This document shows positions 30,883 to 36,698 of a DNA stretch of 36,698 bases, in pieces. The stretch is from Cylindrobasidium torrendii FP15055 ss-10 (lineage: Eukaryota; Basidiomycota; Agaricomycetes; Agaricales; Physalacriaceae): contig KN880667.1 in NCBI GenBank assembly GCA_000934385.1, positions 1-36,698 of the forward strand, given 5' to 3'. Every line of letters begins with the position of its first letter. The first letter of the stretch is position 1. The notes below the pieces were generated by a model. The model did no database searches. It was not told where the DNA came from and was given only the letters and a program-made list of their open reading frames with translations. Both the position numbers and the translations under genes were made by a program.

Positions 30883-31636
30883 GATGGCGGCGAGATGCTG
30901 GTGGGAAGAGAGGGAAAGAAACCTAAAAGGATCGCGGAGTCAAGAGAGGAGACTCTACTGCAGAAGCAGACGTAACTACACGCCTAGTAGTCCAATTCTC
31001 GCCATCTATGCTAGGTGTCTCTACTATCTAGCATGCATTGTGTGTATGGCGAGCGCGCGCTGAGAAACAGAAACATTCATGGCCCTATTCGAGCTACATC
31101 GCCTTTACATAATGTTTAACCTGCATCCATCTAAGTGCCAGGGACATCGGTGTAGATGACAACGTGACCGCGATTGATGTGGCGCACACTCGAGGTTCGC
31201 AGTCAATGTCACTGCTCCTCTGATCCTGATTCTGAACGCGACGTCTGGCAGGCCTATATGAACCGGCATTTTTCAGTGATTTCGGGTATTTAGACGCATC
31301 TGGAGATCTCCATTCACGTCGTCAGAATTCAACCACAAACACAGTGAAGAAATCCAAATCTTCATACAGATTCTTTATAAGTGGCCCGGCCACACAGGCT
31401 TGGAGGGTGTGGTAGTACCGCGAGCCAAAAGGTAGTATCTACTTATGTAGTCTGGAAATTCAAATAGGTAAAGGAAGCGCAACACAAAACGACAGAGGGT
31501 GTATGTAGGAGAGTACCGTACTCACAAAAAACTGTATTCTTCCAAAAGATACCAAAGAAGAGGGTATATGTACATTTCGGAAACCCAGACACGCTGCCTG
31601 GATACAAGGCGGCAAGGTACACAAGGCAGGGACGAA
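30883..31636. promoter_or_regulatory. Intergenic between SOD B and the GPI-anchored protein gene
   Basis: It holds the promoter of SOD B and the 3' region of the next gene, both minus strand. Frames are short. I found no coding chain, RNA gene or repeat. Confidence 0.5.
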
Positions 31637-32597
31637 TCACAGCAAAACGGACAGGAGCGCCAAGGACAGGGCGCCAAGGACCCCTCCCTCGATCTTCCTC
31701 GCGGCGGCGCCGTTCGTTCCGTCGCTCGAGATACCTCCAGCAGCCTTGACGGCAGACGACAGGAAGCCGTCTCCGCAAACACTCTTGATGCCACTGTAGA
31801 GGTCAGACTGGCCGACCATCAACGGGCTTTGTGCGAGACCTGGCGCATACGGCATGGAAGCTTCGAAGTCGATGTAGGCAGACATGATGTTGGTCGTGCA
31901 GGACGTGCAGAGGGTAGAGGATGACGAGGAGGCGTTGAGGAAGAGGTACAGGACATTGGACTCCCGGAACGTGGTGGCATTGGGCGTCTGGATCTCGGCT
32001 TCGGCGCGCTTGGAGACGTCTTTAGTGTCGATCAGGTAGCTTGATGCATCACTTGAGCTTCCTACAACCGCATTGACGGCGGCAGAGCTGGTGGACGTCG
32101 ATGAAGACAGAAGGCAGTAGTTTCCGCCATCGTTCTTCGAGCACAATGCTGTTTTGAAGGGCACGAGAGAGTAGAGGACGTCGTACGAAAGGAGGACATC
32201 ATCAACGGATTTCGAGGTGAGTTCGTCCGTGCATGCAGCGTAAAAGTCGGTCAGAGACGAGCGAATGGCGGACTCGTCGCAAGTCTTTGCACAGAGTGAA
32301 TCGAGGACCTTGGTGACGCTGTCCTTGGTAGGGGTATCCGTGTAATTTCCAGGGTTGAAGGAGGAAGATGAGGAAACGATGGATGTTGCACACGAGTCAA
32401 TCGTTTTATCTGAATTTAACGTCTTCAAGAACGTTTGGCACTTTGTACTGGCGTCGGTGGGGATGGCACTGGCTGCACTCGCAGACGCGGACTGGAGCTG
32501 GATGTCAGCGGCCAGGATGACAACGGTGGAATTTAGAGCGCACCTGACCGACGACGACGGTTGCGAGGGCGGATATTACAGCTATCGAAGCAAACAT
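31637..32597 (-). CDS. Predicted GPI-anchored secreted Ser/Cys-rich protein
   Basis: Two exons (32544-32597 and 31637-32497) join in phase 0 to 915 nt, 304 aa; the intron has 46 nt with a GTGCGC donor and a branch CTGAC just before CCAG. Exon 1 encodes almost exactly a signal peptide (MFASIAVISALATVVVGQ). The body is rich in Ser/Thr with about ten Cys spread in pairs (ALCSKNDGGNYC, TLCTSCTTN, KSVCGDGF) and few N-glycosylation sites (NYT, NAT, NAS). The C-terminus (DGTNGAAARK, then EGGVLGALSLALLSVLL) has small residues, a spacer and a hydrophobic end, as in a GPI-anchor signal. A place on the plasma membrane or cell wall is inferred. The layout resembles an unnamed fungal family of similar secreted proteins; no enzyme motif is visible. 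Confidence 0.8.
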
Positions 32598-32934
32598 GAT
32601 GGTAGTAGTGAAAATGAGCGGCGGAGGTCGACAGTGACGCGGGCGGGGCAGCAAACAGTGATGGTCTCAATTCAACCCTTCCTTCGATCAGGAACCCAAC
32701 TGTACCGACAGAACGCCAAACAAATGTCAATTATTCTGTTGCCCACTTTTGAGACTCGAGAGCCTGGAGTGGGCACAAAGATGGTTTTTTCTCATCATGA
32801 TAGATATTTTTTATCAGTTCCATCGTTTTCTTAAGTTGCGCCACCGGAGCGGAAGGCTAGACCGATCACGTGGGACCCGTATTTTCCGTCTCTTCTTACC
32901 ATTAGCCCAAGCTTTACGCGCTGGGTCGGCCAAC
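32598..32934. promoter_or_regulatory. Divergent promoter, GPI-anchored protein gene and Oxa1-like B
   Basis: The two genes are transcribed away from each other from starts at 32597 and 32935. An A/T-rich stretch with TTTTTTCTC and GATATTTTTTATC lies near 32785-32815. A CACGTG E-box at 32868-32873 (GATCACGTGGGACC) lies 62 bp before the Oxa1-like B start. Confidence 0.55.
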
Positions 32935-34394
32935 ATGCAACGTGCGCTGAGGGTAGTCGTCTCTCGCAATGGATGTTGCAGCAATGTAATGCTCTCGGAG
33001 GCGCGTCGGCAATCATTTCGGTGCGTGTCCCGCTGTCAATAGCAGCCCAATGCTAAGCACTTCATTAGGCCCCAGCTGCGCCATGTACGTGACTATGAGG
33101 CGAACGTTACCGATTTCTGACCCTTCTCAAGCTGCCCATAACCGTCCGCTCTCTATCACTATGGCCATCCAAGAGCGCAAGCCCTTCCCCAGCGCCGGAC
33201 GCAGTCATTCCTACACCACCTGTCGAGCCTCAAGCATCCATAACAGAACAGGCTGTACCAATAGCAGAAGCAGCTACAACAGCAGTGGATGCCGTTACAC
33301 CCGAAGTCGTGGCTGCAGCAGCGCCAGTAACAGCAGCAGCAGCAGCAACGACCGTCTCCACCAAAGCCGCAATGATCTCTGCGTCGGTCGCCGCACTCAA
33401 GACAGGCGGAATCTTTTCCATGGGTCTAGCAGGCTGGGGGCCTGTTGGTCTCCTCCGCTCCGGCATGCTGGCCTTGCACTACTCCGCTGGTGTAGACTGG
33501 TTCTGGGTGTTCGTCGGCGGCGCGGCTTTCTCGCGAATAATCGTCTTCCCATTCATGGTGCTATCCCAAAAGACCAACGGAGGGCTACGGACGAACCAGG
33601 TGGCGATTAAGACGGCGCAGGAAGAGGTGGAACGGGCTAAACGCGCGAAGGATCCCATTCGCATGCAACGCGCTGCCGTGAAGATGCGCGATACTATGAA
33701 GGGCACTGGCTTCACTATGGGAAGTACCCTCGTAGGCTTTGGTGTGCCGATGATCTGGAGTATCTTCACTGTCGTCGCAGCGTATGGTCTTCTCTGGCAT
33801 CACCCTGCGGCAGCAGCGAGCGGTATGTGGCTGTTCCCCAACCTGCATGCACCAACAAGCATTGGACTTGCTGCTGCCATGGGCGGTCTCATATTCATCC
33901 AGACAAGGGTACGTTCTTCCTTGACGTCCCCAGTGTTTCGCTGATATCGTAGTAGATGAGCATGGCAGAGTCGTACAACCCCATGATGCCAGATGCGATT
34001 AAAATGCAGTCGGCGATGAGCATTATGGCCCCGCTCATGTTTGTAGTGATGGGTCCTCTCAGTGGCGTGTCTACTGTCCGTCCTTCGTCCAACATGCTTC
34101 GATGAAAACTCACACCTCCCATAGGGCATGACTCTTGTCGCTATGAGCACTTCGTCCTCCATGATCCTGCAGTCAGCTATCCTTCGCCTCCCAGCCGTTC
34201 GTGCGCGCCTTGGCCTCCCTCCACTCGCCGCCATTCCCATCCTGCCCGAAAGCGACAGCATCTTTGGACAGGTTTCCGACACATTCACGTTCATGGCAAA
34301 GAAGATCCAGGGATTCGTGGAGACCATTTTCGAAGCTGTGCTTGAGGGTCCGGGAAAGAAGTCGAGGAAGGGAAAGGGAAAGAAGAGTGCGTGA
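32935..34394 (+). CDS. Mitochondrial Oxa1/YidC-type membrane insertase, copy B
   Basis: Five exons (32935-33020, 33069-33084, 33132-33908, 33956-34066, 34125-34394) join to 1260 nt, 419 aa. Exon 2 is a 16-nt microexon coding PQLRH. Without it the presequence (MQRALRVVVSRNG) and the RSLSLWPSKSAS segment cannot be joined in frame. The core has WFWVFVGGAAFSRIIVFPFM (first insertase helix), a charged hairpin (VERAKRAKDPIRMQRAAVKM), GFGVPMIWSIFTVVAAYGLL, SIGLAAAMGGLIFIQTR, SIMAPLMFVVMGPLSGGMTL and MSTSSSMILQSAILRLP. The matrix tail is basic (KKSRKGKGKK), as needed for ribosome contact. Length and layout match copy A closely, but the residues differ a lot, so the pair is old. One copy may serve Oxa1 and the other a Cox18-like or specialised role; this cannot be decided here. 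Confidence 0.85.
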
Positions 34395-35015
34395 GCAAGA
34401 GAGAGACACGACGTATTGGCTTATCTTATTCACGGCCGGTGTACTAGTGTAGCGCACCCAATAACTACTCCTCCTCTTTATTGGAGGTGGCCACTACTTC
34501 TTGGGGTCCCTTGTCACTATTCTGAGTGCTTCTCTCGACTGCACGACACTCAAGCCTAAGGGAGTGTTCTTGCGCCCTTGGATTCGTAACGGCGCTACTC
34601 TGATGGAGTCGACGCTAGCTGGAAACCTTGGTTCGACCTGTAAAAAGCGCACATAACAAGCAAGCTAGGTAAACCAACGAAACACGCCTCCAATAGGCGT
34701 GTACGGGCAACCTGATGTCGTAAGTGACAGTCAGGATTTTTCGCCTCCCAAGAGGTGGGAATGGCGAGCTGTTGATGGACATGTACATCCAGTGCAGTCA
34801 GACTGTGAGAAGTACTGAAAATCAGGGCGTGTCTAAGGAAGGAAGCGCCTTGAATGATATTGCTATGCATCTTCAACCCAAAGTCAAATTCCTTGGCGGG
34901 TACATCCCATGCAAGTCAGAGCAACGATGTTACCTGTGTACCGAAGCGGAACAAGAGAAGTACATCACTAAACAAACAAACAGGATATTTAAGGTGCATG
35001 AACGACGATGTTGCT
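34395..35015. other. Intergenic between Oxa1-like B and kinase-like gene
   Basis: These are the 3' ends of two converging genes. Open frames (for example 34595-34876 minus) carry no domain and no splice support. I see no RNA gene. Confidence 0.5.
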
Positions 35016-36051
35016 TCAGATGAAATCTGACGGTTGTTCGACTGTATTCTCATTGTCGCAGTTTCTGGTTGTGATAAGTAAAGAAAAGAAAAGGTGCAAA
35101 GAATGGAGTACTAACTGATCAAGCTCAAAATCGGGACTGCCTACGCCAATGATAGTGTCATTCGGCGCCTTGCTGCTACTGGCGCAGATGGCTCGTCGTT
35201 GTTCTGAATGCCCACGACGATACGGTTTGTACAGGACGCTGAGGCGGACAGGGCGGATCGCGAGTTTTTCGGGGTTCTCCTCGTCGCCGTTGGATGTCGA
35301 GTCGAGTTCCTCGATTCTTGAAGTCGTCGATCCAGCGATTCCTACCTTCGAGTCGGAGCGTATGGCACGACGGTGGCGCTCCATAGTTGAGCGTTGGACG
35401 CTTCGAATAGTTCGGACCCACGCGTCCGTAAGAGGATGTTCAGGCGTCGGGATGTACGCCACCAAGCGGAGGGTCTTGTCATAGGTAAATGCTGCGAGCC
35501 AACATAACTCGTCGGGGTCATTCTTGTCCATCGAGCGCGTTTCACCACATCGATTATAGTTGATAATTAAGTCCTCCAACTTATCCACGGTGGCCCAATG
35601 TTCTTTCCGCGCCACCAGCTTTTCACTGCGTAGCAGCTTGGTCCAATGAAAGACACAATCCAAGCCACCGTCTATCAATCGGATTTTCCCGTCCTTGACT
35701 TGCATGTCCCAAGGGCTGATTTCAAAAGGGACGAACAGCTGATTACTTTCCAATCGCTGGAACATGTCGTAGATCTATATGTAAATAGGTAGTCGTATAC
35801 TAGTGGAATTCAAAGCGGTCGGGACGCACCAAACTGAGGTTGTCTGGGGACAGCAATGGCTCACCATCAAAAGGTTCCGTCACGAAACCGACGACGTCGC
35901 CTTCGTAGGTGAGATACCCTAATAAAGGATAAAATAGATCCTCAAGGTTTGCCGCGGAGAGCCATTCCATGGCGTCGTCCATCCTCGAAAGCCGGGTAGC
36001 GTACCCGTGGGAGATGGCCACAACCATTTCTTCGACAGTGAATGAGAACAT
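35016..36051 (-). CDS. Kinase-fold-like protein lacking a visible N-lobe
   Basis: Two exons (35830-36051 and 35016-35774) join in phase 0 to 981 nt, 326 aa. A further 51-nt intron near the end (donor GTTAGT at about 35119, acceptor AACCAG) would drop 17 residues without changing the frame. The segment GYLTYEGDVVGFVTEPFDGE resembles the hinge of a kinase. NLSLIYDMFQRLESNQLFVP resembles helix E, followed by a degenerate catalytic loop (FEISPWDMQVKDGKIRLIDGG) in which IDGG takes the place of DFG. The HRD His and the usual loop Asn are not evident. A Gly-rich loop and the VAIK Lys are not seen upstream, so this is either a pseudokinase, a 5'-truncated gene, or a gene with unrecognised upstream exons. 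The C-terminal third is disordered. Confidence 0.5.
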
Positions 36052-36698
36052 AGAATGTCATTGAAAGTTGCCAGTTCTACCTATTTCGCGCCCTCGCCAC
36101 AACCCGCGACGGCATTCAGGCCTTTTCCATCTGGTGATCCGTGTTTCGCGGCAATCAATGCGCAAAATGTCCCTGCGATAGCGAGGGAGTGGGGAATACT
36201 TTGGCAGAGCGACACTCGTAGGAATGAGCTTGTAACCTCCGTTAGACGTCGGAACCAGAGAGGCCCGGCTATGGCACCTAATCCTGGAAAAAAATAAAGC
36301 GAAACTTCACAAGTGTAGTCAACATAAACATCCTCTATGAGCGCTACTTTCATGGGTATTACAGGAGCATTTCACTTGTTTCTCACGGTGTTTACTAAGA
36401 GAGTTTCGCGAAAAACGGCAAACGCGCAACTCTGACCCCGTATACGCTGCGCGAAGTTACTGCGCAGCCCTGGCGAAACCTTTCTACGAGCTTCGCGATA
36501 CTACTGACTTCATTTTACGTCTAAGTACAAGATAATGCACCCAAAGTCGCGCGACCAATGCCGCGGCACGGCTTGTAACCCTAAGGAGGCCTGGCTACCA
36601 AGGCTTATAACTGTAATTGCCAGAAGCGGTAATATGTACTGGTTATTGTGTGGCGCTCATTAGCGTGGTCAACGTCGTTTCCTGGGACTCTATAGGAG
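36052..36698. other. Right-edge region, no supported gene
   Basis: It lies upstream of the kinase-like gene on the minus strand and may hold its promoter or missed 5' exons. A 90-codon minus-strand frame at 36081-36353 ends in a stop and shows no kinase N-lobe motif. TTCGCG words recur around 36405-36505 (GTTTCGCGAAAAACGG, GCTTCGCGATAC). I see nothing else. Confidence 0.45.

Noticed and set aside
33050..33610. 186-codon plus-strand frame over the start of Oxa1-like B
   Set aside because: It is the wrong frame of the same exon: Arg/Ser/Cys-rich and lacking the RSLSLWPS segment shared with copy A.
36081..36353. 90-codon minus-strand frame as a 5' exon of the kinase-like gene
   Set aside because: It ends in TAG directly before GTAGAA, leaving no in-frame donor, and shows no kinase N-lobe motif.

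Overview
This window looks like nuclear DNA of a filamentous basidiomycete, probably an Agaricomycete. The genes are split by short introns of mostly 46-80 nt, with GTRNGT-type donors, CTRAY-like branch sites and a terminal AG. Coding DNA is GC-rich, strands are mixed with no operons, and the gene set (Cbf1-type bHLH, Oxa1-type insertase, GPI-anchored Ser-rich protein, fungal PPR protein) is fungal. I rebuilt the exon chains by hand from splice motifs, reading frame and protein-family fit. Every chain given as complete sums to a whole number of codons.

Left part (1-17.7 kb): the 5' end of an RRM protein running off the left edge (-); a mitochondrial PPR-like protein (-); tRNA-Ala(AGC) copy 1 (+); a Lys/Ala/Ser-rich nuclear protein in six exons (-); a Cbf1-like bHLH factor (-); Oxa1-like insertase copy A (-), divergent from a DUF1365-domain protein (+); tRNA-Ala(AGC) copy 2 (+).

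Middle and right part (17.7-36.7 kb): a broken copy of a MARCH5-like RING-CH membrane E3 ligase (-); an unrecognised gene with a probable frameshift (+); the intact RING-CH copy (-); secreted Cu/Zn superoxide dismutase copy A (+); a six-finger C2H2 protein (+); a WRAP53/TCAB1-like WD40 protein in nine exons (-); superoxide dismutase copy B with one in-frame TAG (-); a predicted GPI-anchored protein (-); Oxa1-like copy B (+); and a kinase-like protein with no visible N-lobe (-).

The most striking feature is the density of local duplicates. Three protein families (RING-CH E3, Cu/Zn SOD, Oxa1) each occur twice and tRNA-Ala(AGC) occurs twice, all within about 30 kb and in different relative orientations and ages. 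Two of the six protein copies are disrupted. Minisatellites occur in introns of Oxa1-A and in exons of the dead RING-CH copy. I saw no transposon, CRISPR array, rRNA or prokaryote-type system.
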